A DNA stretch of 64,000 nucleotides from Chryseobacterium limigenitum (GCF_900114875.1 NZ_FPKW01000002.1:310001-374000); one strand, 5' to 3'. Positions 35,074-43,832 are shown, counted from the first letter of the stretch. Notes: generated by a model not told the origin, from the letters alone. Made by a program: numbers and translations.

Positions 35074-35104
35074 GAATATTATCTTTTCAATTTTTTATAA
35101 TTAA

Positions 35105-35137
35105 AAAGGCTCCGGAAGAATTTCTTTCGGAGCCTTT
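35105..35137. terminator. Bidirectional terminator hairpin
   Basis: AAAGGCTCCGGAAGAA and TTCTTTCGGAGCCTTT form a nearly perfect stem between the convergent lipoprotein and ribA genes. Confidence 0.85.
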
Positions 35138-35154
35138 GCTTTTATTAAGTTTAA

Positions 35155-35751
35155 TTAATTATCGTTGTCATCAAGAAGATGACCAAAATAATCTTTCTTT
35201 GTTTGTAAGTATTCTTTACTATTCTCGTTGGCCGGAATCTGTAAAGGTATCCTTGAGTTGAGATGGATATTACTTCTCTCTACGTGCTTCACCTTTTCAG
35301 GATTATTTGTAAGTAAGTTAATATCTTTTACATCTAATATATTAAGAATCTCAATGGCTACCTCAAAATTTCTGTCGTCTGCCGGAAGCCCTAGCTTTAG
35401 GTTGGCTTCTACGGTGTCAAATCCTTTTTCCTGAAGAGAGTAAGCTTTAAGCTTATTGATGATTCCTATATTTCTTCCTTCCTGTCGAAGGTAAATGATC
35501 ATTCCTCCATTTTCATGGGTATATTTCATTGCGGCATCAAGTTGCTGCCCGCATTCACATTTTTTTGAATGGAAAACTTCTCCGGTAATACATTCTGAGT
35601 GGAAACGTACATTTACAGGCTTAGAAAAGTCTGTATTTTCGGCAATAATAGCCATGTGAGGCATCCAATCATTTTCATTTTCAGAGAAAGCAATCATTCG
35701 GAAACTGCCGTGTTCTGTAGGAACATTGGCCTCCGCCTGAATTTTAATCAT
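35155..35751 (-). CDS. ribA: GTP cyclohydrolase II
   Basis: 198-aa RibA that opens GTP to the pyrimidine precursor of riboflavin. Zinc ligands lie in SECITGEVFHSKKCECGQQ (C-x10-C-x-C). The catalytic and GTP-binding segments are IYLRQEGRNIGIINKLKAY, DTVEANLKLGLPADDRNFE and LLTNNPEKV. It is the stand-alone form without the RibB domain. It is the last gene of the long minus-strand run from 42206, 25 nt after a lipoprotein gene. Confidence 0.95.
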   Translation of the reverse strand: MIKIQAEANVPTEHGSFRMIAFSENENDWMPHMAIIAENTDFSKPVNVRFHSECITGEVFHSKKCECGQQLDAAMKYTHENGGMIIYLRQEGRNIGIINKLKAYSLQEKGFDTVEANLKLGLPADDRNFEVAIEILNILDVKDINLLTNNPEKVKHVERSNIHLNSRIPLQIPANENSKEYLQTKKDYFGHLLDDNDN

Positions 35752-35776
35752 TAAAGCTCAATTGTTGTTTGTTGTT

Positions 35777-36235
35777 TTAATTTCCTTTTAAGGAATCTTC
35801 GATAACGGTAATATTGGTTTTTAATCTTACCAAATACCTGTTAAGTACTTCGTCGTCATCTTTGTTAAGACTTTGTCTCAGTTTCTGAATTTTTTTATAA
35901 GACTTTTCAAAGCTTTTAATAGATCTGTTTTTTCCTGATATATTGCTAGCATCAATTGCATAAAGATAGTTCTGCAAACTGTATTTCAAGTTTGTAACTT
36001 CTTCATTCAATTCTGCATTTTTAAACTTAGGAAAAGTTGAAATTAGGTTAGAGATCTCAGATGCATTTACATTTTCTTTGATGTTGATGTCAATGCTTTT
36101 CTTTACTCCTCTATCAGAATCTGAACCTTTGGCTTCGCTATAAAAATTATTAGACAGCGGAGAAAAATTTAATTTTTCCGTTGCGCAGGAAGTTGTTAGA
36201 ATTATTAGTACTCCGAAAAAAAATAGTCGTTTCAT
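35777..36235 (-). CDS. Small lipoprotein, function unknown
   Basis: 152-aa lipoprotein. MKRLFFFGVLIILTTSC is the signal with Cys17. The mature protein is mostly helical and charged (FEKSYKKIQKLRQSLNKDDD, LVRLKTNITVIEDSLKGN). Its ATG overlaps the stop of the DUF4254 gene by 4 nt (ATGA), so translation is coupled. I do not recognise the family. Context with TatA, EnvC-like and DUF4292 genes suggests an envelope role. Confidence 0.75.
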   Translation of the reverse strand: MKRLFFFGVLIILTTSCATEKLNFSPLSNNFYSEAKGSDSDRGVKKSIDINIKENVNASEISNLISTFPKFKNAELNEEVTNLKYSLQNYLYAIDASNISGKNRSIKSFEKSYKKIQKLRQSLNKDDDEVLNRYLVRLKTNITVIEDSLKGN

Positions 36236-36843
36236 TTTTGCCCCTTTTGATAAAGGATTGGGTTAAGACTATCATCATTGTACATTTTCATTTGTTTGTA
36301 CACTTTCATCTTAACGTTACCGTTCTCAATATCAGTAAGCAACTGATTAATAGAAGTAAACAGATCTTTTTTCTGATCAAGAAGCACATCTAGTTTTGCC
36401 TGGCAATTCTGGCGGTGCTCTTCAGAAGCGGATTCTCTGTTGGCTTCTAATGACATGTGATAAACCTTTAATGCAAGGATAGATAATCTGTCTACAGCCC
36501 AAGCCGGAGTTTCAGTATTGATCTTTGCATCAGATTTTGGAGTTATATTTTCATACTTTGTAAGAAACCAACTGTCTATAAATTCCACTAAATCAGTTCT
36601 TTTCTGATTAGAGGCATCTATTGTTCTCTTTAATTGAAGAGCTTCAGTGGGATCTATATTCTCATCTCTAATAATATCTTCCAAATGCCATTGAACGGTA
36701 TCAATCCAGTTCTTTGCATACAAAATTCGTTCCAAACTGTCTTTTTCGAACGGGTTATTAATTAGAGTATTAACGTCATCAAGCACGTGATAATCTTCAA
36801 TAGAAGTATTAAAGACTTGCCATGCAATCTCTGTAAAGTTCAT
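36232..36843 (-). CDS. DUF4254 family protein
   Basis: 203-aa all-helical soluble protein matching my recollection of DUF4254: NTSIEDYHVLDDVNTLINNPF near the N-terminus, YAKNWIDTVQWHLEDIIRD, LKRTIDASNQKRTDLVEFID, DRLSILALKVYHM. No catalytic motif is visible. It lies 15 nt downstream of tatA and overlaps the next lipoprotein gene by 4 nt. Function unknown; conserved linkage to envelope genes is inferred from this locus only. Confidence 0.8.
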   Translation of the reverse strand: MNFTEIAWQVFNTSIEDYHVLDDVNTLINNPFEKDSLERILYAKNWIDTVQWHLEDIIRDENIDPTEALQLKRTIDASNQKRTDLVEFIDSWFLTKYENITPKSDAKINTETPAWAVDRLSILALKVYHMSLEANRESASEEHRQNCQAKLDVLLDQKKDLFTSINQLLTDIENGNVKMKVYKQMKMYNDDSLNPILYQKGQK

Positions 36844-36858
36844 TAATTCTGTAGAATT

Positions 36859-37068
36859 TTAGTTGCTGGCAGGGTTATTATCAGTAGAAGATTTCTTTTC
36901 AGGACCTGGTTTGTCTTCTTCTTTTACCGCATCTTTAAATTCTTTGATACCCGAACCAACACCTCTCATTAATTCCGGAATTTTTTTACCTCCAAAAAGT
37001 AACACAAGAAGTACAGCTACGATAAGGATATGTTGCCAAGATAAGGCTAGTATTGTTAGTGTTTGCAT
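36859..37068 (-). CDS. tatA: Twin-arginine translocase subunit TatA/TatE
   Basis: 69-aa Sec-independent translocase subunit. A short N-terminal membrane helix (WQHILIVAVLLVLLFGG, about residues 11-27) is followed by the family hinge FGGKKIPELMRGVGSGIKEFK with its amphipathic helix and an acidic/charged tail. It forms the pore-lining oligomer for folded proteins with twin-arginine signals. TatC is not in this window. It sits 32 nt after the EnvC-like gene in the same direction. Confidence 0.93.
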   Translation of the reverse strand: MQTLTILALSWQHILIVAVLLVLLFGGKKIPELMRGVGSGIKEFKDAVKEEDKPGPEKKSSTDNNPASN

Positions 37069-37100
37069 TGCTTAATTTTTTACAAAGTTAATCTATTTTT

Positions 37101-38660
37101 TTAATAGGAAACCCAACCTAATGGATCAACTGGTGTAGTTCCGCTCCATACCTGGAAATCAAGGGTGTAAGATCCGTCAAAATCCTGACCTACAACCCCT
37201 ACCGGAGTGCCTGCTGATACCTGCTGCCCTTTAGAAACATTTACTGCACCTAGGTTAGAATAGATTGTAAAGTAGCTTCCGTGTTTGATCATAACGGTTT
37301 TTGTGCCGTCACTATTCGCTAAGATCGAAGAAACTGTTCCCGGGAATACAGACTTCGCACGTGTACCTGAAGGTACGGAGATCTTAATTCCATTATTTTC
37401 TTCAACAATATTCTTGAAAACCGGGTGAGGCTGTCTTCCGAATCGGTGGGTAATTTGTCCTTTATCTACCGGGAATCCTAATCTTCCTTTGTTTTCTGCG
37501 AAGTTATTTCCTGCAACTGTAGAATTTACCCCAAAGTTGGTCATTACTTTGGTTTCTGCAGCTTTTTTCTCGTCGTCTTTTTTCTTTGTTAATGCGGCTT
37601 CTGCAGCTCTTGCAGCAATCAATTTGTTTGATGCTTCTCTTGCTTTTGCATTGGCTTCCTCTGATGCTTTTGTTGCAGCGACTTTTCTTGCTTCATCTTT
37701 TGCACTGGCTTCTGCTCTTGCAGCTTCTTCCGTACGTTTCTTTTCCTCAGCAGCTCGTTTTGCAGCTAATTCTGTAGCTCTTTTAGATTCAGCCTCGGCT
37801 AATAACCTTTCTTTTTCCAATGCTTCAGCTCTGGCTCTGTTTTCAGCTTCAATTCTTGCTTTTTCTCTTTCGGCAGCGATTTTAGCTAAACGTATTTTTT
37901 CGGCGTCTGCTTTTCTTCTTGCTTCTTCTTCAGCTTTTGCGATTCTGATTTCTTCAGCAATGATAGATCTTATTTGTCCTTCAAGTGCTTTAGACTGAGT
38001 TTGTTTTTGTTTAAGCTCAACCGTTAACTGAGATTCATTTTTCTTAAATTCTGCAACAAGCTGTTCTTTTTGAGCTCTTTCAGCGTTGATTGTCGTTAAA
38101 TCTTTTTGTTGATTAACTAAAAGTTGCTCTTTATCTTTAATAGATTTTTGTCTTTGAGTGATGGTGTTCTTTATTTTGGCTGCAGCATTTGAGATTTCAG
38201 CAGCTTTTTTGTCCTGATAATCTGAGTATTCCTTTAAATATTGAACTCTTCTTATTGCTTCACCCATATTTTTGGCAGAAAGAATAAAAGTTACCTTATT
38301 TTGTACGCCTTTATTTTTATAAGCGTTCACCAAAACTTCAGCATAATTCTTTCTTAGAACTGCTAATTCTTTGTTCTGACGGTTGATTTCCAACTGACGA
38401 AGATAGATGTCATCCTCAATAAATCTTTTCTCTTTTTGAGTATTGGTGTACACCTTTTCTCTTAAAGCTAATTTTTTATTAACATTGGTAAGGTAAGATA
38501 TAGAGAGTTTAGATTCGCTTCTGGTCTTAGCTAAATCTGAATTTATTTGTGCAATTTGTTTTTTAAGATCGGCATTTTGTTTCTGTAATTGCTCTTTTTT
38601 TTGCCCATATTGAAATGAGAACAGCAAAATACCTATTAAAAAGCTAAATTTTTTAATCAT
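37101..38660 (-). CDS. EnvC-like murein hydrolase activator with degenerate LytM domain
   Basis: 519-aa exported protein: signal peptide (KKFSFLIGILLFSFQYGQ), coiled coil of about 370 residues with an Ala/Glu/Arg/Lys-rich half (for example AEEEARRKADAEKIRLAK), and a C-terminal M23/LytM domain from about residue 395 (GFPVDKGQITHRFGRQPHPVF). The zinc and catalytic residues of active M23 peptidases are all substituted: HxGxD reads NNGIK (Asn422, Lys426), YAHL reads YSNL (Asn469), and the HFE strand reads DFQ (Asp501). This is the situation in E. coli EnvC, which activates amidases without cutting peptidoglycan. Its start overlaps the DUF4292 stop by 4 nt. Confidence 0.88.
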   Translation of the reverse strand: MIKKFSFLIGILLFSFQYGQKKEQLQKQNADLKKQIAQINSDLAKTRSESKLSISYLTNVNKKLALREKVYTNTQKEKRFIEDDIYLRQLEINRQNKELAVLRKNYAEVLVNAYKNKGVQNKVTFILSAKNMGEAIRRVQYLKEYSDYQDKKAAEISNAAAKIKNTITQRQKSIKDKEQLLVNQQKDLTTINAERAQKEQLVAEFKKNESQLTVELKQKQTQSKALEGQIRSIIAEEIRIAKAEEEARRKADAEKIRLAKIAAEREKARIEAENRARAEALEKERLLAEAESKRATELAAKRAAEEKKRTEEAARAEASAKDEARKVAATKASEEANAKAREASNKLIAARAAEAALTKKKDDEKKAAETKVMTNFGVNSTVAGNNFAENKGRLGFPVDKGQITHRFGRQPHPVFKNIVEENNGIKISVPSGTRAKSVFPGTVSSILANSDGTKTVMIKHGSYFTIYSNLGAVNVSKGQQVSAGTPVGVVGQDFDGSYTLDFQVWSGTTPVDPLGWVSY

Positions 38661-39502
38661 TTAATTTCAATTTTCTTATAACTGGATGGAACAGAGTAGG
38701 GTGTTTCCATCCTCGAAAAGTCAAATTTCGTATTTTCTAGTAAAATCTGACTGCTTTTTGACCCTTTTATAATTATTTTAACATTTTTAGGTAAACGGAT
38801 TCCGCTATATTCATCCCAATTGCTGTAAGATATTTCTAATTCGTCGGGAGATAAAACATCTTTTAAATTTACATTCAATAAATCATAATTCGTATCATAC
38901 TGCAAGGTAATTTTATATTCTCTTGTTTTTTCATCAGTAACGATTTTTTGATTTCCATTGGATGTCATTTTAAATCCCTGAGCATTTTTGGTAAGGGTAA
39001 ACTGAGAGTCACTGATTTTTACAAACGTTCTTCCCATTAATATTTTTTCCAAAGATTTGTAATCAATGAAATTAACATTCAGTAAGTTATTTAGATAATC
39101 GAAATCTGAATCAATATAAGTTTTGCTGGTTTTATCCTGACCTTTTACGCCGTCTGGTGTTGCAACTCCTCGGGCAACGGTGAACAAAAATGCCTGAAGA
39201 TTCATCCAAACCTTCTGATTATTTTCGATATAAATGGTAGCATCAAGCGTCGGAATAAAACTTCCGGTTTCTACATTTACTTTGCTGCTGATCTTTATCT
39301 GTTCGAATTTTGGCGGAATAAGTACATGCTCAAAGAAAGTAATTTTGTCTCTTACAGGTTCATTGGCGTCTTTAGGATTTCCATCGTCTTTTACTACGAT
39401 AGTGCTGTCTTGTATGTTGCTATTGTTCTTTTTAGCGGCATTTCTTGTCTTACAGGAGGACAAAACGAGAAGCAGTAAAATTAATGGTATCCAGTTTTTC
39501 AT
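38657..39502 (-). CDS. DUF4292 lipoprotein
   Basis: 281-aa lipoprotein. MKNWIPLILLLLVLSSC is the signal with Cys17, supporting the ATG at 39502; an upstream in-frame ATG at 39559 would put 19 residues before the signal and overlaps a hairpin. The mature protein matches the DUF4292 pattern (LIPPKFEQIKISSKVNVETG, IYIENNQKVWMNLQAFLF, LLNVNFIDYKSLEKILMGR), a beta-rich fold reminiscent of LolA/LolB-type lipoprotein carriers. A role in outer-membrane lipoprotein handling is speculative. It is translationally coupled to the EnvC-like gene. Confidence 0.82.
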   Translation of the reverse strand: MKNWIPLILLLLVLSSCKTRNAAKKNNSNIQDSTIVVKDDGNPKDANEPVRDKITFFEHVLIPPKFEQIKISSKVNVETGSFIPTLDATIYIENNQKVWMNLQAFLFTVARGVATPDGVKGQDKTSKTYIDSDFDYLNNLLNVNFIDYKSLEKILMGRTFVKISDSQFTLTKNAQGFKMTSNGNQKIVTDEKTREYKITLQYDTNYDLLNVNLKDVLSPDELEISYSNWDEYSGIRLPKNVKIIIKGSKSSQILLENTKFDFSRMETPYSVPSSYKKIEIK

Positions 39503-39547
39503 GTATTTTATCTTTTCAATTAAAAGAATACTTTGCAATATTAACGC

Positions 39548-39577
39548 CAAACCACACAAAACATTTTGTGTGGTTTG
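39548..39577. repeat. Perfect 14-bp inverted repeat
   Basis: CAAACCACACAAAA (39548-39561) and its exact complement (39564-39577), two-base centre. It lies between the nucleotidyltransferase and DUF4292 genes. No T-run follows on either strand, so it may be an RNA-processing or attenuation structure rather than a terminator. Confidence 0.65.
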
Positions 39578-39611
39578 AAGATATGTTATTTAAATATAAT
39601 AAATTCTGATC

Positions 39612-40628
39612 TTATCTAGATAAAAAATCTAAAACAGAATAATCTCCTAAAGAAATTTCTCTTGAAACTCCAAAATACTGCGCAGAGTTTCCGATCATTG
39701 AATTAGAAAGGTTTCCGTGATTGATTCTTGTATTTTCCTGGATCAACGAGTTCTCAATATTTGAATTCACAATGATTGTATTATTTCCCAAAGAAACTCC
39801 AGGACCTATTTTTGAGTTTGAAATTTTCACATTTTCACCTATAAAACAAGGCTGAATAATCAATGAATTTTCGATAACTGCAGAAGCCGGATAGTTAGAC
39901 ATTTCCTCAATCTCGTAGGCAAGAATTTTACTGTTTGTTTCTACGGTTGCGTTTTTGTTTCCGCAATCCATCCAGTCGTTTACCTTTCCTAGAGAGAATT
40001 TTGCGCCTTTTGCTCTTAAGTTTTCTAAAGCTGTTGTTAACTGGTATTCACCACCATTTTTAATATCATTATCCATGATATAATTGATCTCGCTCATCAA
40101 TTTTTCAGCGCTGTTAAAGTAATAAATCCCAATAATTGCTAAGTCTGAAACGAAAGTAGTTGGTTTTTCAACAAAATCGGTAATGAAACCGTAATTGTCT
40201 AATTTCACAACACCAAAAGCAGAAGGATCTTCAACACTTTTTACCCAAATAACTCCGTCAGAATTTTTATCTAAAACAAAATCTGCACGGAAAAGAGTGT
40301 CGGCAAAAGCGATCACAACATCTCCCTGCATAGAGGCTTCAGCACATTTGATGGCATGAGCTGTTCCCAGAGGATCGTTTTGATAATAAATGCTTCCTTT
40401 TGCGCCTAATTTTTCAGCAATTTGGATTAATGATTTCTCGATTTCAGGGCCAAAATCTCCGATGATAAAAGCAACTTCTTCAATTTCTTCTCCGGCAACT
40501 TTAGCAATATCTTCTACCAATCTTTGAACAATAGGTTTTCCGGCAATCGGAATAAGAGGTTTTGGAACAGTCAATGTATGTGGACGTAATCTTGAACCGC
40601 GTCCAGCCATAGGTACTATAATTTTCAT
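39612..40628 (-). CDS. Sugar-1-phosphate nucleotidyltransferase with left-handed beta-helix tail
   Basis: 338-aa NDP-sugar pyrophosphorylase. The nucleotide-binding loop is IVPMAGRGSRLRPHTLTVPK (residues 3-22), followed by KPLIPIAGKPIVQR, YYQNDPLGTAHAI, AFADTLF with the metal-binding Asp, and FVEKPTTF. The last 90 residues show hexapeptide-repeat character (IQPCFIGENVKISNSKIGPGVSLGNNTIIVNS), giving a left-handed beta-helix. It resembles glucose-1-phosphate thymidylyl/uridylyltransferases and supplies activated sugar for surface glycans; exact nucleotide and sugar are not determinable. It lies between the flippase and DUF4292 genes. Confidence 0.88.
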   Translation of the reverse strand: MKIIVPMAGRGSRLRPHTLTVPKPLIPIAGKPIVQRLVEDIAKVAGEEIEEVAFIIGDFGPEIEKSLIQIAEKLGAKGSIYYQNDPLGTAHAIKCAEASMQGDVVIAFADTLFRADFVLDKNSDGVIWVKSVEDPSAFGVVKLDNYGFITDFVEKPTTFVSDLAIIGIYYFNSAEKLMSEINYIMDNDIKNGGEYQLTTALENLRAKGAKFSLGKVNDWMDCGNKNATVETNSKILAYEIEEMSNYPASAVIENSLIIQPCFIGENVKISNSKIGPGVSLGNNTIIVNSNIENSLIQENTRINHGNLSNSMIGNSAQYFGVSREISLGDYSVLDFLSR

Positions 40629-40784
40629 TTATATAATTCTAAGTGTTTTATTATTTAAGTCTTTTTTATTTGTCGGCTAAAGATAATAATTAAAACTATT
40701 GTTATTAGTAATATTTATCAGCTTTAGTGAGTTTGTTTAATTTTTAAAAACAGAATTGGTTACTATCAAAATAGAGACCAATTT

Positions 40785-42206
40785 TTAGCTTTTTTTGATT
40801 CGGGAGAGAATCATGTCTTTTTCGGAATAGATTAAAATTCCTGCGTAAATGAAGAATAAAAGATTTCCCACCCAGAAGTTATAATCGAATAATCCTACAA
40901 TCACGTAACTGAATACAGCTAAAAGAACAATAAAAAACGATATTTTTTTCATTCTGTAAGGAATTGGATAATATTTTTGACCTAAAAAATAGGAAAGTAC
41001 CATCATAATGAAATATGCTGCTAAAGTTACCCAAGCGGAAACCATAAAGCCATATTCTCTTAAAAGTAAAAGGTTTAAAGCAATCGTAACAATGGCTCCC
41101 GTCCAAGAAATATAAGTTCCGACTCTTGTTCTGTCAGTTACTTTATACCAAGTTGAAAGGTTGTAATAGATTCCAAAGAATAAATTGGCAATTACAATGA
41201 TTGGAATGATATTAATAGCAACCCAATAAGAACTGTTTGGAACTAATAAAAGTTTTATCCAAGATACATTCGCAATAATTCCTAGAGCAACGATTGATGC
41301 AAAGAACGAAAAATATTCCGTTACTTTTGCATAAGTGAGTTTAGCGTTCTCATTTTGCATTTGTTTAAAGAAAAACGGTTCAATTCCCATTCTGTAGGCT
41401 GTAACGAAAAGTGTCATTAAAACCGCCATTTTATAGCAACCTCCATAAGCTCCTGCATCACTGTCATCAATAATAAATTTCTGAATGAATTTATCAAAGT
41501 TTTCATTAACCATAAATGCCAAACCAGCGATCATTATCGGCCATGAATATTTGATCATTTGCAGGAAAAGATCTTTTGAAAACTGAAATTTTACCTTTAA
41601 AATAATTGGTAAGACCAATAAAAATCCTAAACAACTTGCAGCTAAATTACTGTAAAAAGGGTAGGCGACTTTTTCTTTCAAGCCTAATTTAAGTGAAAAT
41701 TCCTGTGGAATATAAAGGAATAGAGCAATTGCAAAAATGCTCTGAAAAACAGCTTGTATTACTCTGATTGCAGTATATTTTATCGGTTTGTTGTGAAATC
41801 TGAACCAAGCTAAAGGAATAACAAGAAGGTTGTCAAAAAATGCAATCCAAGCAAACCATCTGATAAATTCCGGAGTTTTTTCATACCCAAAGACATTTGC
41901 AATCGGCTGATTAAATAATAATACCAATACTAAAAAAACAGTTGATAAACCTGTTAAAAACCAAAATGACGTATTGAAAACTTTCTGTTCATTGTCTTTA
42001 TCAGAGGAAAATCTGAAATATGCTGTTTCAAAACCAAAAGAAAGAACAATATTGATGAATGAAATCAATGCATAAAGATTGGTAAAGATCGCAAAATCAC
42101 TGTTGTTGATATTTTTAATAAACAAATAATTAAGCAGTACGACAATTATCCTCGGCATTATCGCTCCAATTCCATATATAATTGTCTCGTTGAGAAGTTT
42201 TTTCAA
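40785..42206 (-). CDS. Polysaccharide flippase (Wzx/MOP superfamily)
   Basis: 473-aa integral membrane protein with about 12-14 hydrophobic segments, in the MOP/PST oligosaccharide exporter family. Early sequence ETIIYGIGAIMPRIIVVLLN and FGFETAYFRFSSDKDNEQ, and the mid-protein YSWPIMIAGLAFMVNENFDKF, are typical of the lipopolysaccharide-biosynthesis flippases of this phylum. It would move lipid-linked oligosaccharides across the inner membrane. The next gene is the nucleotidyltransferase, 156 bp downstream. A single-TM C-terminal end rules out truncation. Confidence 0.88.
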   Translation of the reverse strand: MKKLLNETIIYGIGAIMPRIIVVLLNYLFIKNINNSDFAIFTNLYALISFINIVLSFGFETAYFRFSSDKDNEQKVFNTSFWFLTGLSTVFLVLVLLFNQPIANVFGYEKTPEFIRWFAWIAFFDNLLVIPLAWFRFHNKPIKYTAIRVIQAVFQSIFAIALFLYIPQEFSLKLGLKEKVAYPFYSNLAASCLGFLLVLPIILKVKFQFSKDLFLQMIKYSWPIMIAGLAFMVNENFDKFIQKFIIDDSDAGAYGGCYKMAVLMTLFVTAYRMGIEPFFFKQMQNENAKLTYAKVTEYFSFFASIVALGIIANVSWIKLLLVPNSSYWVAINIIPIIVIANLFFGIYYNLSTWYKVTDRTRVGTYISWTGAIVTIALNLLLLREYGFMVSAWVTLAAYFIMMVLSYFLGQKYYPIPYRMKKISFFIVLLAVFSYVIVGLFDYNFWVGNLLFFIYAGILIYSEKDMILSRIKKS

Positions 42207-42283
42207 AATGTGATACTTTTCTGCAAATGTAAATATTTAGAAATAGATTTTTATGAACGATCTCAAAATTCATTCATAAACCT

Positions 42284-42291
42284 TAATTTTG
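42284..42291 (+). promoter_or_regulatory. -7 promoter element of pyrC (TAATTTTG)
   Basis: Exact TAnnTTTG, predicting a transcript starting near 42297 with a leader of about 105 nt. That leader contains the paired repeat tracts at 42300-42396. Confidence 0.45.
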
Positions 42292-42299
42292 CTTTTATG

Positions 42300-42396
42300 T
42301 AGAAGCTAGATATTAGAAATCGGTAATTGATATTTTACTCATAATTTATAGCTCAAAAAATTTTCTAACTTCTACTATCTAACATCTAATTTCTAA
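42300..42396. repeat. Opposed simple-sequence tracts upstream of pyrC
   Basis: TAGAAGCTAGATATTAGAAA (from 42300) is mirrored by TCTAACTTCTACTATCTAAC and ATCTAATTTCTAA (42364-42396). TTAGAAAT (42313-42320) is exactly complementary to ATTTCTAA (42389-42396). Same design as the tracts at 7902/8327 and 11020/11067. Confidence 0.5.
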
Positions 42397-42402
42397 GTAA
42401 AA

Positions 42403-43740
42403 ATGAAGACCTTAATCAAAAACGTAAAAATCGTCAACGAAGGAAAGATCGTTGAAGGTGATATTTTAATTGAAAATGATTTAATTTCTAAAATAGGTTC
42501 CAATATCTCGGAAGAAGCAGATCAAATTATTGAGGGTGAAGGAAAATATCTTTTGCCGGGAGTGATTGATGATCAGGTACATTTCCGTGATCCGGGACTG
42601 ACTCATAAAGGCGATATTGAAACCGAATCTCGTGCTGCGATCGCAGGTGGAATTACAAGTTTTATCGACCAGCCAAATACGGTTCCGAATGCTGTGACAC
42701 AGGAATTATTGGCTGATAAATATGAGATAGGTTCTCAGAAAGCCTATGCGAATTATGGCTTCATGATGGGCGGAACCAATGATAATCTGGAAGAAGTCTT
42801 AAAAACAAATCCAAGAAATGTTCCCGGAATTAAGCTGTTTTTAGGTTCTTCAACAGGAAATATGTTGGTCGACAATCCTGAAACGTTAGAAAATATTTTC
42901 AGCAATACAAAAATGCTGATCGCAGTTCATTGTGAAGATGAAGCGACAATTAAAGCTAATACTCAACAATATCTGGATGAATACGGTGAGGATATTCCTG
43001 TGAAATTTCACCATTTAATCAGAAGTGAAGAAGCTTGTTATAAATCTTCTTCAAAAGCAATTGAATTGGCAAAAAAAACAGGAGCAAGACTTCATGTTTT
43101 CCATCTTTCGACTGCGAAAGAAATGGAACTTTTCAGAAATGACATTCCTTTAAAAGATAAAAAAATTACTGCAGAAGTTTGCGTTCATCATTTGACTTTC
43201 ACCAATGATGATTACGATACAAAAGGTGGATTAATCAAATGGAATCCTGCCGTAAAAACGCAAAAAGATAAAGATGCACTTTGGGAAGCACTGTTGGATG
43301 ACCGAATTGATGTGATCGCCACAGACCACGCGCCTCACACTTGGGAAGAAAAACAAAATGTCTACACAAAATGTCCTTCCGGAGCGCCTTTGGTTCAACA
43401 TTCTTTGGTTGTGATGTTGGAAAATTATATCAACGGAAAAATCTCTTTAGAAAAGATCGTTGAAAAAATGTCTCATAATCCTGCGATTCTTTTTAGAGTA
43501 GAAAAAAGAGGTTTCGTGAGAGAAGGTTATAAGGCAGATTTGGTTTTGGTTGATCTTAATGAAAACTGGACGGTTGCTAAAGAAAATATCCTGTACAAAT
43601 GCGGATGGAGTCCATTAGAAGGAATGAATTTCCATTCTAAAGTGACCCACACTTTTGTCAATGGAAACTTGGTTTACGATAACGGAAAAATTAATGAACA
43701 AAAATTCGGAGAGCGTTTGCTTTTTGAAGTTCAGGATTGA
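42403..43740 (+). CDS. pyrC: Dihydroorotase
   Basis: 445-aa amidohydrolase of the dihydroorotase family, closing carbamoyl-aspartate to dihydroorotate in pyrimidine synthesis. GVIDDQVHFRDPGLTHKGDI (about 53-72) is the metal-binding entry; ITSFIDQPNT, GIKLFLGSSTGNML (position of the carbamylated Lys), LIAVHCEDE, LHVFHLST and IDVIATDHAPHTWEEK supply the other ligands. The first His of the usual HxH is Gln58, a substitution I recall as usual in Bacteroidota enzymes, so activity is expected. Monocistronic, with its own -7 element and terminator. Confidence 0.92.
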   Translation: MKTLIKNVKIVNEGKIVEGDILIENDLISKIGSNISEEADQIIEGEGKYLLPGVIDDQVHFRDPGLTHKGDIETESRAAIAGGITSFIDQPNTVPNAVTQELLADKYEIGSQKAYANYGFMMGGTNDNLEEVLKTNPRNVPGIKLFLGSSTGNMLVDNPETLENIFSNTKMLIAVHCEDEATIKANTQQYLDEYGEDIPVKFHHLIRSEEACYKSSSKAIELAKKTGARLHVFHLSTAKEMELFRNDIPLKDKKITAEVCVHHLTFTNDDYDTKGGLIKWNPAVKTQKDKDALWEALLDDRIDVIATDHAPHTWEEKQNVYTKCPSGAPLVQHSLVVMLENYINGKISLEKIVEKMSHNPAILFRVEKRGFVREGYKADLVLVDLNENWTVAKENILYKCGWSPLEGMNFHSKVTHTFVNGNLVYDNGKINEQKFGERLLFEVQD

Positions 43741-43768
43741 AATATAGCATGATAATTATATCGATAGG

Positions 43769-43790
43769 AGCGGGCTTTAGCCCGCTTTTT
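43769..43790. terminator. Terminator hairpin of pyrC
   Basis: AGCGGGCT-TTA-AGCCCGCT followed by TTTTT, 29 nt after the stop. A smaller related hairpin TTGGCTTTAGCCAA lies at 43809-43822. Confidence 0.8.
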
Positions 43791-43832
43791 CATTTACATT
43801 ATCAAAATTGGCTTTAGCCAAAACATAATTTT

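Noticed and set aside
37489..37998. 169-codon plus-strand frame opposite the EnvC-like coiled coil
   Set aside because: Mirror of an Ala/Glu/Arg-rich coiled coil; gives a Ser/Ala/Phe-rich chain with no motif, no upstream signal, and the opposite strand encodes a clear protein.
39548..39577. Intrinsic terminator after the nucleotidyltransferase gene
   Set aside because: The stem is perfect but no T-run follows on the transcribed strand, so it is listed only as an inverted repeat.
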